Shown here: piece by piece, positions 6,063-14,742 of the stretch | Position numbering within the stretch: position 1 is the first letter of the stretch | How the letters are laid out: the number at the start of each line of letters is the position of its first letter | Assembly: GCA_964623625.1 (NCBI GenBank) | Contig: CAZUUJ010000078.1 | Location: 1 to 15,116 of the forward strand | Direction: 5' to 3' | From: CAZLGM01 sp964623625 | GTDB taxonomy: Bacteria > Desulfobacterota > Desulfobulbia > Desulfobulbales > Desulfocapsaceae | DNA length: 15,116 nt | Translations under genes and position numbers: made by a program | The notes under the pieces: generated by a model | Database searches by the model: none | What the model saw: only the letters and a program-made list of their open reading frames with translations | What the model was told of the DNA's origin: nothing

Positions 6063-7019
6063 ATGAAAAAATCACCCGTCTACACCCCATGGAGAATACC
6101 AGTGGTTTATCAAACAATTTCAATCTTTCTTGCTGCCTGCCTCCTTTTTCTGGCCGGTTGTGCTCCGATGACAGAAAACAGTATCAAGGAAAAAGGATGG
6201 ATCTCCCTGTCCTCGAAACAAATCTTTGATCTGGTTGCTGGAAACTCCATGAAACTGCAGTCATCAGGCTTTAATGGCAAACTGTTTTTAAGAAAAGACG
6301 GTAAGCTGCATGCCAAAGATTACAGTGGTATTCAGGATTCGGGAATCTGGGATATCAACAAGGAAAACAGGCTCTGTTTTAAATTCACAAAATGGAATTT
6401 CGGCGACGTCAGATGCTATTCGATCTATACCAAAGAGGGCACGGGTTCCTATCGGTTTACAACCCCAAACGGTGCCATCCATTTTCAGGCCCGTATAACG
6501 GGTGGTGATCCGGCAAAACTCGGCCGCAAGCTGAAGCAATCAGGGAGTAGTCAATATCTGCGCAGCGAATTTGCCGGAGAAACAGAACCGGCTGTAAAAA
6601 CTCACGTTTCTTCATCAGTTACCACATCCTATAAGGAGCAGCGCTATTCACCGCCAAAAGAGGAGATCGAACAGAGCGTTAAAAAACTGGCAAAAAACTG
6701 CCCCGGCTGCAATTTGGCCGGGCTTGATCTGACAAAGGCATCATTGATTGGCGCCATGCTCGAGGGTGCAAAGCTGAAAGGTGCCGACCTGACACGGGCC
6801 AATTTACGTCGGGCAAAGCTTAAAGGCGCTGATCTTTCCGGAGCACTGCTCATCAACACCAACATGCCCGGTGCTGATCTGAGAGATTGCGATCTGCACG
6901 GTGCCAATTTGACAGGTGCCAATCTCATTCGTGCTGATCTGACCGGGGCCGATACTGCCGGAGCCATTTTTACCGGCGCACTGCTCGAAGGAGTTAAGGG
7001 ATACAGGAAGAAGCCATGA
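6063..7019 (+). CDS. Pentapeptide-repeat lipoprotein
   Basis: The 318-residue precursor has a basic N-terminus, a hydrophobic core and a perfect lipobox, LAGC, with Cys33 as lipidation site. Residues 45-150 form a beta-rich domain (GWISLSSKQIFDL, G-I-W-D-I, R-L-C-F-K-F, V-R-C-Y-S) resembling the DUF995-type envelope domain. A variable linker follows (150-200). Residues 217-311 hold about 19 pentapeptide repeats of the A(D/N)LxG type, which fold into a right-handed beta-helix. Two cysteines in CPGC (213-216) come just before the helix. It is probably anchored in the inner or outer membrane. Its stop overlaps the dnaE start (ATGA at 7016-7019), so the two are probably translated together. No clear Shine-Dalgarno is seen at its own start. 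Function is unknown. Confidence 0.82.
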   Translation: MKKSPVYTPWRIPVVYQTISIFLAACLLFLAGCAPMTENSIKEKGWISLSSKQIFDLVAGNSMKLQSSGFNGKLFLRKDGKLHAKDYSGIQDSGIWDINKENRLCFKFTKWNFGDVRCYSIYTKEGTGSYRFTTPNGAIHFQARITGGDPAKLGRKLKQSGSSQYLRSEFAGETEPAVKTHVSSSVTTSYKEQRYSPPKEEIEQSVKKLAKNCPGCNLAGLDLTKASLIGAMLEGAKLKGADLTRANLRRAKLKGADLSGALLINTNMPGADLRDCDLHGANLTGANLIRADLTGADTAGAIFTGALLEGVKGYRKKP

Positions 7020-10000
7020 GCGCCGGTTTTGTTCATCTTCATGTTCACACCCAGTACAGCCTGCTGGACGGTGCCATCCGCATTCCTGATCTTCTGGACA
7101 AATGCCATGAATTTAAAATGGATGCGGTTGCCATTACCGATCATGGCGCCATGTTCGGTGCCCTTGATTTTTATCTGAAAGCCAAAAAAGCCGGGATCAA
7201 ACCGATCATCGGCTGCGAATTCTATATCGCTCCTACCCATCGGACGGAACGCAAGCAGGTGGGCGGCACCAACGCCTTCCACATCGTTCTTTTAGCCATG
7301 AACTATACGGGCTATAAAAACCTGATGAAGCTGGCCTCAACTGCCCAGTTCGAAGGATTTTACTATAAACCCCGTATCGATATGGAAATACTGGCCGAGC
7401 ACAATCACGGCCTCATTGCCCTTACAGCCTGCCTGCATGGACAGATTCCCTGGCTGATCAAACACAACGACATGGCAGCCGCCGAAAAAAAAGCGCGTGA
7501 ATACCTCGATATCTTCGGTGACCGCCTCTATTTCGAGCTACAGGAAAACTCCATTCCTGAGCAGAAGATCGTTAACCAGGGCCTGATCAGTCTTGGCAAA
7601 AAGATGGATGTCAAGGTTGTTGCCACCAACGACTGCCATTACCTGAATCAGGATGAGTCACACGCCCATGAAGTCCTGCTCTGCATCCAGACTCAGAAAA
7701 CTATCAACGATCCGGGTCGTTTCCGCTTTTCAGCCGACGAATTTTTTTTCAAGTCACCTGAATTAATGAAGGAAATGTTCTTGGAATATCCGGAAGCCAT
7801 TGCCACAACCGTTGAAATAGCTGAGAGGTGCAATCTGGAAATCGAGTTGGATAATTACTATTTCCCGATCTTCCCCGAACCCGAATCCGAGACTCTGGAA
7901 TCGATGTTCGGCAAAGCCTGCCGGGATGGGCTGGCGGAGCGTTTCGAAGCTATGCGCACAGCCGGCACTTTCAGTGTGGAAAAGGAAAGGCAGTACAAAG
8001 AGCGGTTGGAGATGGAAATCGGGGTGATTATCGAAATGGGATTCTCCGGTTATTTCCTTATCGTTGCCGACTTCATCAACTGGGCCCATAGCCGGAACAT
8101 TCCTGTCGGCCCGGGACGCGGTTCCGGCGCCGGAAGTCTTGCCGCCTACTGTATGCGAATCACCAATATCGACCCAATCCCTTACGGACTCATCTTCGAG
8201 CGTTTCCTCAATATTGAACGTAAATCGATGCCCGACTTTGATATTGATTTCTGCCAGGACCGGCGCGGAGAAGTGATCGATTATGTTCGCGACAAATACG
8301 GCGGGGCGGAACATGTCGCTCAGATAATCACCTACGGTACCATGAAGGCCCGGGGGGTGATCCGTGATGTGGGCCGCGCACTTGACATCCCCTTTGCGGA
8401 CGTAGACAAGATTGCCAAGCTGGTCCCTGAGCAACTCGGCATGACGCTGCAGAAAGCGTTACGAGAGGAACCCCGGCTCCAGGACCATGCGGACAAGGAC
8501 CCGAAGGTTGACGAACTGCTGCGCGTCTCTAAAACCCTGGAAGGACTGGCCAGGCACACATCGACCCATGCCGCCGGCGTTGTTATTTCTCCGGAACCGC
8601 TGGTCGAATATCTTCCCACGTTCAAGGGGGCCAATGACGAGACCATCACTCAGTATGATATGAAACATACGGAGATGACCGGTCTTATCAAGTTTGACTT
8701 TCTGGGTTTGAAGACCCTGACTGTAATTGACAAGGCCATTAAACATATCAAAGCTGACATCGGGATCGACCTGGACATCAATACTATTCCCATGGACGAT
8801 TTAAAAACGTTCAAGCTGCTCTGCTCCGGCGATGGTCTTGGCGTTTTTCAGCTTGAATCAAGTGGTATGCGGGAGTTGCTGGTAAAGATGGCGCCGGAGC
8901 AGTTCAGTGACCTCATAGCCCTGGTTGCCCTCTATCGGCCCGGTCCGCTCGATTCGGGTATGGTTGACACCTTCGTCAACACCAAACATGGCAGAGCTGC
9001 CGCCAATTATCCCCTTCCCCAGGTCAAATCCGTTCTGGAAGAGACTTACGGCGTCATTGTCTATCAGGAACAGGTCATGAAAATAGCCAACATTCTGGCC
9101 AACTATTCCCTGGGAGATGCCGATATCCTCCGGCGGGCCATGGGGAAAAAGCAGCCGGAAGTCATGGAAAAAGAGAAGGAAAAATTCATGGCAGGCACTA
9201 GGGAGAACAGGATAGATAAAAAGAAGGCTGAGACCATTTTCGATCTGATGGCAAAATTCGCAGGCTATGGATTCAACAAATCCCACTCGGCAGCATACGC
9301 GCTGATCGCCTACCAGACCGCTTTTTTGAAGGCCCATTATCCGGCCCAATTTATGACCGCTCTACTCTCCTGTGATATGTCCAACACCGACAAGATCGTT
9401 GTCTATATTAACGAGTGCCGTGAACATGACATCCAGGTTTTGCCGCCAGATATCAATGAATCCATGAATGACTTTGCCGTCTTCAACGACCAGATCCGTT
9501 TTGGCCTGGCGGCAGTTAAAAATGTGGGTGATTCGGCCATTGACTCGATCATTGAGGAACGGGGTAAAGACGGCCCTTACAGCTCCCTGTCAGATTTCTG
9601 CAATCGCGTCGACTCAAGGAGGGTTAACTCACGGGTCATAGAGAGCCTCATAAAATCCGGCTGTTTTGATTCCCTTGGCCATAACCGCTCGCAACTTATG
9701 GCTGTAGTCGATGTTGCTATCGAACAGGCCAAGGCCGTCCAGCGTGACAAGCAATCCGGCCAGATGTCTCTATTTGGTGTAGCCCCGGAAAGCAATGAAA
9801 CAGAAGTGAATAACATCAACCTGCCCGATATATCCGAGTGGCAAGAGAGAAAAAAACTACGTTTTGAAAAAGAGACTGTTGGTTTTTATATCACAGGCCA
9901 CCCCTTGGACGATTCGATCGATGAAATTCGGACAATCGTTGATTACGATATTCAGGGCTTAAGTGAATGTGGTGAAGGTCAGACCGTTCGGATCGGCGGT

Positions 10001-10537
10001 TTGTTCCGCTCCCATCGGCAACTGAAATCGAAAAACGGCGTAATGGCCTTCGCGGAAGTTGAAGATCTGCTTGATGCCGTTGAGGTGATTATCTTTCCGG
10101 AGACCTATTCTGACTGTTCAAACCTGCTTGATTCAACAGATCCAATCATTGTTCAAGGGACCGTACAGAGGGATGAGCGAGGGGTGAAAATCATTGCCGA
10201 TTCTGTTGATCCGCTGGGTGAAGCCAGACAGAAATACACTGAGTCGATTAAAATCCGGCTTGACTCGGACAAGATCAGCAGGAATCGGCTCATGAGTGTA
10301 AAGAAACTGTTTTACCAATTTCATGGCGACTGTCCGGTTATAGTCACCATGCATTTCACTGAAAAAGGCGAAGTCGATATCGATATACCAAAAGAGGTGA
10401 CCATGAAACCATGTCGTGAACTCAGCGACAGGGTAAGGGAGATTCTGGGTTATCAGGCCCTTGTATTCACCAAAAAACCGATATTGCCAAAAGTCCGGAA
10501 GCCATGGGCAAATAAACGACAGGCCTCAACTGCTTAA
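7016..10537 (+). CDS. dnaE: DNA polymerase III subunit alpha
   Basis: This is the catalytic subunit of the replicative polymerase, copying DNA at the fork in complex with the beta clamp. It has 1173 residues, the normal DnaE1 length. The N-terminal PHP domain (about 5-210) has its metal-ligand candidates: H9 and H11 in HLHVHTQYS, D42-H43 in ITDHG, E68, H89, the Cys of LTACLHG, and NDCHY. The polymerase core has GPGRGSGAGSLAAYC, the metal-binding PDFDIDF (D409, D411) and KFDFLGL (D561). HTSTHAAGVVIS and the GYGFNKSHSAAYA motif of the fingers region follow. A C-terminal OB-fold region carries TVRIGGLF. The start overlaps the stop of the lipoprotein gene by ATGA, which implies translational coupling. 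No separate promoter is visible directly upstream. Confidence 0.98.
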   Translation: MSAGFVHLHVHTQYSLLDGAIRIPDLLDKCHEFKMDAVAITDHGAMFGALDFYLKAKKAGIKPIIGCEFYIAPTHRTERKQVGGTNAFHIVLLAMNYTGYKNLMKLASTAQFEGFYYKPRIDMEILAEHNHGLIALTACLHGQIPWLIKHNDMAAAEKKAREYLDIFGDRLYFELQENSIPEQKIVNQGLISLGKKMDVKVVATNDCHYLNQDESHAHEVLLCIQTQKTINDPGRFRFSADEFFFKSPELMKEMFLEYPEAIATTVEIAERCNLEIELDNYYFPIFPEPESETLESMFGKACRDGLAERFEAMRTAGTFSVEKERQYKERLEMEIGVIIEMGFSGYFLIVADFINWAHSRNIPVGPGRGSGAGSLAAYCMRITNIDPIPYGLIFERFLNIERKSMPDFDIDFCQDRRGEVIDYVRDKYGGAEHVAQIITYGTMKARGVIRDVGRALDIPFADVDKIAKLVPEQLGMTLQKALREEPRLQDHADKDPKVDELLRVSKTLEGLARHTSTHAAGVVISPEPLVEYLPTFKGANDETITQYDMKHTEMTGLIKFDFLGLKTLTVIDKAIKHIKADIGIDLDINTIPMDDLKTFKLLCSGDGLGVFQLESSGMRELLVKMAPEQFSDLIALVALYRPGPLDSGMVDTFVNTKHGRAAANYPLPQVKSVLEETYGVIVYQEQVMKIANILANYSLGDADILRRAMGKKQPEVMEKEKEKFMAGTRENRIDKKKAETIFDLMAKFAGYGFNKSHSAAYALIAYQTAFLKAHYPAQFMTALLSCDMSNTDKIVVYINECREHDIQVLPPDINESMNDFAVFNDQIRFGLAAVKNVGDSAIDSIIEERGKDGPYSSLSDFCNRVDSRRVNSRVIESLIKSGCFDSLGHNRSQLMAVVDVAIEQAKAVQRDKQSGQMSLFGVAPESNETEVNNINLPDISEWQERKKLRFEKETVGFYITGHPLDDSIDEIRTIVDYDIQGLSECGEGQTVRIGGLFRSHRQLKSKNGVMAFAEVEDLLDAVEVIIFPETYSDCSNLLDSTDPIIVQGTVQRDERGVKIIADSVDPLGEARQKYTESIKIRLDSDKISRNRLMSVKKLFYQFHGDCPVIVTMHFTEKGEVDIDIPKEVTMKPCRELSDRVREILGYQALVFTKKPILPKVRKPWANKRQASTA

Positions 10538-10686
10538 CCAATCACAGAAGAAATAGACAGAAGATATCCGTGTTGTCCCAATCCCAGCCTTATAGCTGGC
10601 GGGATGTTCTTGTGTCAGGATTTATGCTCAGAATTTGTCAGGTTGAGGCAACTGTTCAAGGATTAAGAGTTGTTCACCACTCAAAA

Positions 10687-10702
10687 GGAAAAACGCTTTT
10701 CC
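10687..10702 (-). terminator. Weak hairpin, possible leftward terminator
   Basis: GGAAAA (10687-10692) and TTTTCC (10697-10702) form a 6-bp stem with a four-base loop. On the minus strand the stem is followed by TTTTGA, so it could end transcription of the zinc-ribbon gene whose stop is at 10788. The plus-strand side is followed by C-rich sequence and would not serve dnaE well. The stem is mostly A-T pairs. Confidence 0.35.
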
Positions 10703-10787
10703 CTTACCCTCTGACATTCTTGTATCATCAGGCATCAACAAGAGCAAAAACATGATGACATGGTCAATTATCGCAGACCAATGAAAA

Positions 10788-11312
10788 TCAACCGAAACAT
10801 AAACCGCAATCGGGACAGGTCAGCGTAGTTGGGAGAAATCGATGTCCGCAGGCTGGACAGGTCGCCTTGTCGGCATTATTATCGTACACTACCTGGGTAT
10901 TGGACAGATCATGACTGTGAAGCGCCGTCGATTTGTGGAAATCATGAGCCAGAACAGCCAGGGCATCCTGGGAGTCCTGTTTTCTGATTTGAAGAATAAA
11001 TGTCGATCCACAGCAGCTCTTTGAGCAACTGCCATCCTCACTGACCAGCAGTGACGGGATGTGCTCGGCAGCTAATAAAGAGCGGAGCTGCTTCATGTCC
11101 TGTAATGAACCGCTGCGCAAGCTGACCAGTTCATCTTCTGATGATAACTCTGTCGGTCGTTCCAGCTTCTTTTCAACATGACCTTTCAGAATTTCGATGA
11201 ACATCGCCCCAGAAATCAATTGAACATCACAAGAAGTACAATGGTCAAAATCAGCTCGGTATTCATCTTGGCACTTGGGGCAATAATTCAGTTCAGGGTC
11301 GATATCAATCAT
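10788..11312 (-). CDS. Zinc-ribbon protein with DUF2007-like middle domain
   Basis: The 174-residue protein carries two C4 zinc ribbons: N-terminal C11-x2-C14...C25-x2-C28, and C-terminal C152-x2-C155...C166-x2-C169, with C172 extra. Between them, residues about 60-125 have the layout of the DUF2007 'signal-transducing' domain: a strand with S-L-R-S-G-S, a helix Q-L-R-S-L-L-A-A-E-H-I-P, then a strand L-L-V and F-I-L-Q-I-R followed by an A-L-A-V-L helix. The middle domain also has C96, C100 and C101 (CSKSCCGS), which could bind metal or react with thiols. The protein should be cytoplasmic. The start ATG at 11312 lacks an obvious Shine-Dalgarno. It is convergent with dnaE. Its role is unknown; protein binding is most likely. 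Confidence 0.75.
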   Translation of the reverse strand: MIDIDPELNYCPKCQDEYRADFDHCTSCDVQLISGAMFIEILKGHVEKKLERPTELSSEDELVSLRSGSLQDMKQLRSLLAAEHIPSLLVSEDGSCSKSCCGSTFILQIRKQDSQDALAVLAHDFHKSTALHSHDLSNTQVVYDNNADKATCPACGHRFLPTTLTCPDCGLCFG

Positions 11313-11393
11313 GGTTTTTCTATGAAAAGTTTAAAAAGTAATACCTGAATCCTGCTTATTAGATTTAGGGAATTTTTCCTTAACTGAAGAAGA

Positions 11394-12545
11394 TCAATTA
11401 GATTTTTTAATGATGACATCTTCGACTACAGGGACTAAAGTTGGTAGTATAGCATCTGCTACGGCCATACTACCCAAATCTGTATAATGGCAGTCATCAT
11501 AATAGTAATCCAACGTTTTGGGTATTTTATTGTCTAAATTTAGATAAATTATTGATGACATGGTAGCTATAGATTGTTGTGCCAAATTATATCTGGCCAT
11601 TTCTCTATTCAGCCACCTACCAGATGGTCTTACTGGCCCATTTGAAGTATTAATCCAAAACCATAGCCTACCCAATTCACTATCGTTTAACGATTCCTTC
11701 CATAGAACTGGTTGACCCAAAAGAATTATTTCCACATTACGCTTTTTTAAAAAAGCAACCATCCAGTTTATAGAATCACGAAATTCAATAATTGGATCAA
11801 GATTTCTGACAGGATTCTGAACATATTGTTTAGCTCTATATATATCATTTAGTTTTCGAAGCCTTTCAGCACCCCACACTACAGCTTTTCCCTCTCTTAT
11901 ACTTTTCTTTGTTTTTAGATTTTGCTTTATTGAGACTGTTCTTCGGCAAATTTGAGAATACTTCTTGCAAATATTTTTTATTGACCTTTCACGCAATTGT
12001 TCTTTTTTTGAAAAACTTTCTTCGATATTATTATAAGAATAATTTTCCCCACCATTCCATGCAAGATCATTGATACCTAGTAGTGTAATCACAATATCAG
12101 GCTGTATTTTTTCAAACATCTCTCTAATCCAGAAAGCATTGTCTGATGCCCGAAGGCCACCTCCTCCAAAACCCATAGTTTGGATTCTAAAATCGGAATG
12201 CTCAAACTGCTTTTTAAGTTTAGTTTCAAGAATTCCGCTCCAAGTATCTTGAGTTTCTTGAGTGGACTGGTCAGTAGTTGAGGCCCCAAAACATAAGATG
12301 CGGATCAAATTTTTGGGTTTATCATTGTCGATTGCTGATAATGACCTTAGTCGATATTTTTTGCTCTTATATACAATCTTACGTTTTAATCCAGGCACAT
12401 CTTGATATTTTACTATTTCATAACTTTGAGTTTTTAGTGAGATAGGAAAAAACACCCACAAAAAAATATCCAACAATACTATAAGAATTATTAATATTAT
12501 GGATTGACCAAACAAAATCCGTAACAAAGTCTGTTTTTTTCCCAT
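11394..12545 (-). CDS. Membrane-anchored SGNH/GDSL hydrolase
   Basis: The 383-residue protein has an N-terminal membrane anchor (about residues 10-34) and an extracytoplasmic SGNH hydrolase domain. The four signature blocks are present: Ser89 in CFGASTT, Gly in MGFGGGG (124-130), G157-x-N159-D in LLGIND, and D350-x-x-H353 in DDCHYTD near the C-terminus. Such enzymes are esterases or acyltransferases; membrane-bound bacterial ones often add or remove acetyl groups on exopolysaccharide, lipopolysaccharide or peptidoglycan. An insertion rich in Lys and Arg (about 175-245) separates blocks III and V. The gene is strongly A/T-rich compared with hslU, hslV and dnaE, with many AAA, ATT and TTT codons, which suggests horizontal transfer. 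No Shine-Dalgarno stands out. The substrate cannot be assigned because no glycan gene neighbours it. Confidence 0.85.
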   Translation of the reverse strand: MGKKQTLLRILFGQSIILIILIVLLDIFLWVFFPISLKTQSYEIVKYQDVPGLKRKIVYKSKKYRLRSLSAIDNDKPKNLIRILCFGASTTDQSTQETQDTWSGILETKLKKQFEHSDFRIQTMGFGGGGLRASDNAFWIREMFEKIQPDIVITLLGINDLAWNGGENYSYNNIEESFSKKEQLRERSIKNICKKYSQICRRTVSIKQNLKTKKSIREGKAVVWGAERLRKLNDIYRAKQYVQNPVRNLDPIIEFRDSINWMVAFLKKRNVEIILLGQPVLWKESLNDSELGRLWFWINTSNGPVRPSGRWLNREMARYNLAQQSIATMSSIIYLNLDNKIPKTLDYYYDDCHYTDLGSMAVADAILPTLVPVVEDVIIKKSN

Positions 12546-12691
12546 ATATCGTAACCGAAATCTTCTCTATTAAGTTCTCTGAATCGCTTGAAAAAGATTC
12601 TGAAAAGTATTTAAGAAAAATGGGTATCCAGTTTACACAAAATCTGGCTGAACTTTAGGGTAATCAGAAGTGTGTTCGATAGTGCTGTGAC

Positions 12692-12751
12692 TTGAGTCGA
12701 TCAGACTGTCAGGTTATAGTTAAACTCTATCAGAAAGCCCAATCGACTCAA
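12692..12751. repeat. 10-bp inverted repeat between hslU and the SGNH gene
   Basis: TTGAGTCGAT at 12692-12701 and ATCGACTCAA at 12742-12751 are perfect inverted copies 40 bases apart. The inner 40 bases can form a smaller ATAG/CTAT hairpin. It lies 25 bases after the hslU stop on the minus strand but has no U run, so it is not a standard terminator. It could stabilise the hslU mRNA 3' end or be part of a small mobile-element remnant. Confidence 0.4.
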
Positions 12752-12775
12752 CATGCAGTGCTAGCCGATACTCAG

Positions 12776-14179
12776 TTACAAAATGAAGCGGCTTAGATCC
12801 TGATCCTTCACAATATCGGCAAGCTGGCTTCTTACATACTCACCCGTTACAACAAACTCACCGCTTCCACGTTCAGAGGCGTCAAACGAAAGTTCATCAA
12901 GCACCCGTTCCATAATGGTATGCAGCCGCCTGGCACCGATTTCTTCCGTTCTTTCATTGACCTCGACCCCGATGGAACTGATTGCCTCAATGGCTTCATC
13001 CTCAAAGCGAAGGTCTATCCCTTCCGTTTTCATAAGCGCAGTATACTGCTTGACCAGAGCATTTTCAGGTTCAGTCAGAATACGCATGAACTCCTCTTTA
13101 CCCAATGAGTTCAACTCTACCCGGATTGGAAAACGGCCCTGCATTTCAGGAATCAAATCGCTGGGCTTTGCAGCGTGAAAGGCGCCACTGGCTATAAACA
13201 GGATATGATCTGTCTGGACCATGCCGTATTTGGTAGTTACCGTTGCCCCTTCGACAATGGGTAGCAGATCCCTCTGGACCCCTTCCCGTGAGACTTCAGG
13301 CCCATGAGAGCCGGACGAACCGTTCCGGGAGGCAATTTTGTCGATCTCATCAAGAAAGATGATCCCGGTCTCCTGGGTTCGCTTCAAGGCATCTTTAACA
13401 ACCTTGTCCATATCGACCAGATTTTCCATCTCTTCCTTGGTCAATGCTTCAAAGGCGTCTGGAATTTTCATCCGTCTATTTTGCTTTTTCTTGGAAAATA
13501 TCCTGGAGAAGGCATCCTGTAAATTTGATTGCATTTCTTCCATTCCGGAAGTCGACATGATCTCAACCATCGGTGCGCTGTGGGATTCCTCGACAGAGAG
13601 CTCTATCTCCCTGTGATCGAGTTTACCATCCCTCAACATCTGCCTGAACTTTTCCCTGGTGGATGATCCGTCTTCCTTCTGTTCAGCGGGAAGGGTTACA
13701 TTATCCATGCTGGAAACAAAATCGGTCCTGGAAGCCGGGGAATTCTGTTGCCCCCGGTTCGACGGCAACAGAATATCGAGGATCCTATCTTCGGCATTGG
13801 CCTCAGCCAACCCCTTGATTCGTTGTTTTTCCTCCTTTTTGACCATGTTGATCGCTAATTCGACCAGATCACGGATCATTGATTCCACATCCCGCCCGAC
13901 ATAACCGACTTCAGTAAATTTGGATGCCTCAACCTTCAAGAAGGGAGAATTGGCCAGCAGGGCCAGTCGTCGGGCTATTTCCGTTTTGCCAACGCCTGTG
14001 GGTCCGATCATAATAATATTCTTGGGGGCGATCTCTTCTCTTAATGGCGGATCGACCTGACGACGGCGCCAGCGATTTCGAAGGGCAATCGCCACTGACC
14101 TCTTGGCCTCGTCCTGCCCGACGATATATTTATCCAGTTTCTTTACTGTTTCCGGCGGTGTATCGGATTGAATATTCAT
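12776..14179 (-). CDS. hslU: HslU ATPase subunit of the HslUV protease
   Basis: HslU is the AAA+ unfoldase that feeds proteins into the HslV proteolytic chamber in the cytoplasm. The start at 14179 gives 467 residues beginning M-N-I-Q-S-D and is chosen over an ATG 39 bases upstream because the family starts this way and because its ATG overlaps the hslV stop (ATGA). Motifs are IVGQDEAKRSVAIALRNRWRR (19-39), Walker A GPTGVGKT (59-66), the GYVG pore loop (92-95), the I domain (about 110-250), Walker B IIFLDEID (273-280), a sensor region around FIASGAFH, and the C-terminal L-S-R-F-I-L that docks onto HslV. The I domain is somewhat long and polar. It is the last gene of xerC-hslV-hslU. Confidence 0.97.
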   Translation of the reverse strand: MNIQSDTPPETVKKLDKYIVGQDEAKRSVAIALRNRWRRRQVDPPLREEIAPKNIIMIGPTGVGKTEIARRLALLANSPFLKVEASKFTEVGYVGRDVESMIRDLVELAINMVKKEEKQRIKGLAEANAEDRILDILLPSNRGQQNSPASRTDFVSSMDNVTLPAEQKEDGSSTREKFRQMLRDGKLDHREIELSVEESHSAPMVEIMSTSGMEEMQSNLQDAFSRIFSKKKQNRRMKIPDAFEALTKEEMENLVDMDKVVKDALKRTQETGIIFLDEIDKIASRNGSSGSHGPEVSREGVQRDLLPIVEGATVTTKYGMVQTDHILFIASGAFHAAKPSDLIPEMQGRFPIRVELNSLGKEEFMRILTEPENALVKQYTALMKTEGIDLRFEDEAIEAISSIGVEVNERTEEIGARRLHTIMERVLDELSFDASERGSGEFVVTGEYVRSQLADIVKDQDLSRFIL

Positions 14180-14706
14180 ATCTTTTCTAAAACAATTGAA
14201 TGATTGGTATACACGCAAATGGAGGCGGCTATCTCCAGGGATTTTCGGCAGATCTCCTCAGCACTCAGGTCGCTGTTTTCAACCAGCGCCAAAGCTGCCG
14301 CCTGGGCGTACGGACCACCGGAACCGATAGCCAGGACGTTGTTGTCCGGCTCGATAACATCACCGGTACCGGTCAGCAGCAGGGAGTGGTCCTTATCCAC
14401 CGCGACCAGCATAGCCTCGAGCCGTCTTAGAATCTTGTCCATACGCCAGTCTTTGGCTAGCTCGACGGAGGAGCGCATCAGGTTGCCGTTATACTGTTCA
14501 AGCTTCTGCTCAAGTTTATCGAAAAGGGTGAAGGCATCAGCGGTTGCCCCGGCAAATCCCGTAATCACGTTTCCATGGTAAAGGCGTCTTACCTTCCTTG
14601 CCTCATGCTTCATTACGGTATTGCCCAGGGAAACCTGGCCGTCACCGCCGACCACCACCTCTCCTTTATGCCGTACCGTAAGAATTGTCGTTGCTCGTAC
14701 TTTCAT
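14176..14706 (-). CDS. hslV: HslV peptidase subunit of the HslUV protease
   Basis: HslV is the threonine-type peptidase that degrades proteins unfolded by HslU. The start at 14706 gives 176 residues and is preferred over one 27 bases upstream. A GAGGG Shine-Dalgarno lies five bases before it, and it leaves a short propeptide MKVRA before the catalytic Thr6 of TTILTVR. Conserved segments are VVGGDGQVSLGNTVMK, KVRRLYHGNVITGFAGATADAFTL, ELAKDWR, LLLTGTGDV, AIGSGGPYAQAAALALVE and ICVYTNH. The five-residue propeptide is longer than the single Met of E. coli HslV. The stop overlaps hslU by four bases, so the two subunits are probably made in a fixed ratio. xerC ends 36 bases upstream. Confidence 0.97.
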   Translation of the reverse strand: MKVRATTILTVRHKGEVVVGGDGQVSLGNTVMKHEARKVRRLYHGNVITGFAGATADAFTLFDKLEQKLEQYNGNLMRSSVELAKDWRMDKILRRLEAMLVAVDKDHSLLLTGTGDVIEPDNNVLAIGSGGPYAQAAALALVENSDLSAEEICRKSLEIAASICVYTNHSIVLEKI

Positions 14707-14742
14707 ATGCACCCTCAACCAGGCTTTATCCACCCTGCCCGG

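Noticed and set aside
6644..7282. 212-codon minus-strand frame opposite the pentapeptide repeats and dnaE start
   Set aside because: It arises from the repetitive plus-strand pentapeptide codons, giving a low-complexity Ala/Pro/Ser-rich product. It crosses the start of dnaE.
10570..10755. 61-codon GTG-start frame after dnaE
   Set aside because: Weak start, no clear ribosome site, no recognisable motif and a sequence without coding-like codon bias. It overlaps the possible leftward terminator hairpin.
11365..11383. Near-perfect inverted repeat TTAGGGAA/TTCCTTAA as terminator of the SGNH gene
   Set aside because: One mismatch, a three-base loop, only A/T-rich pairs beyond the core, and no U run on the minus strand after it. 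Too weak to call.
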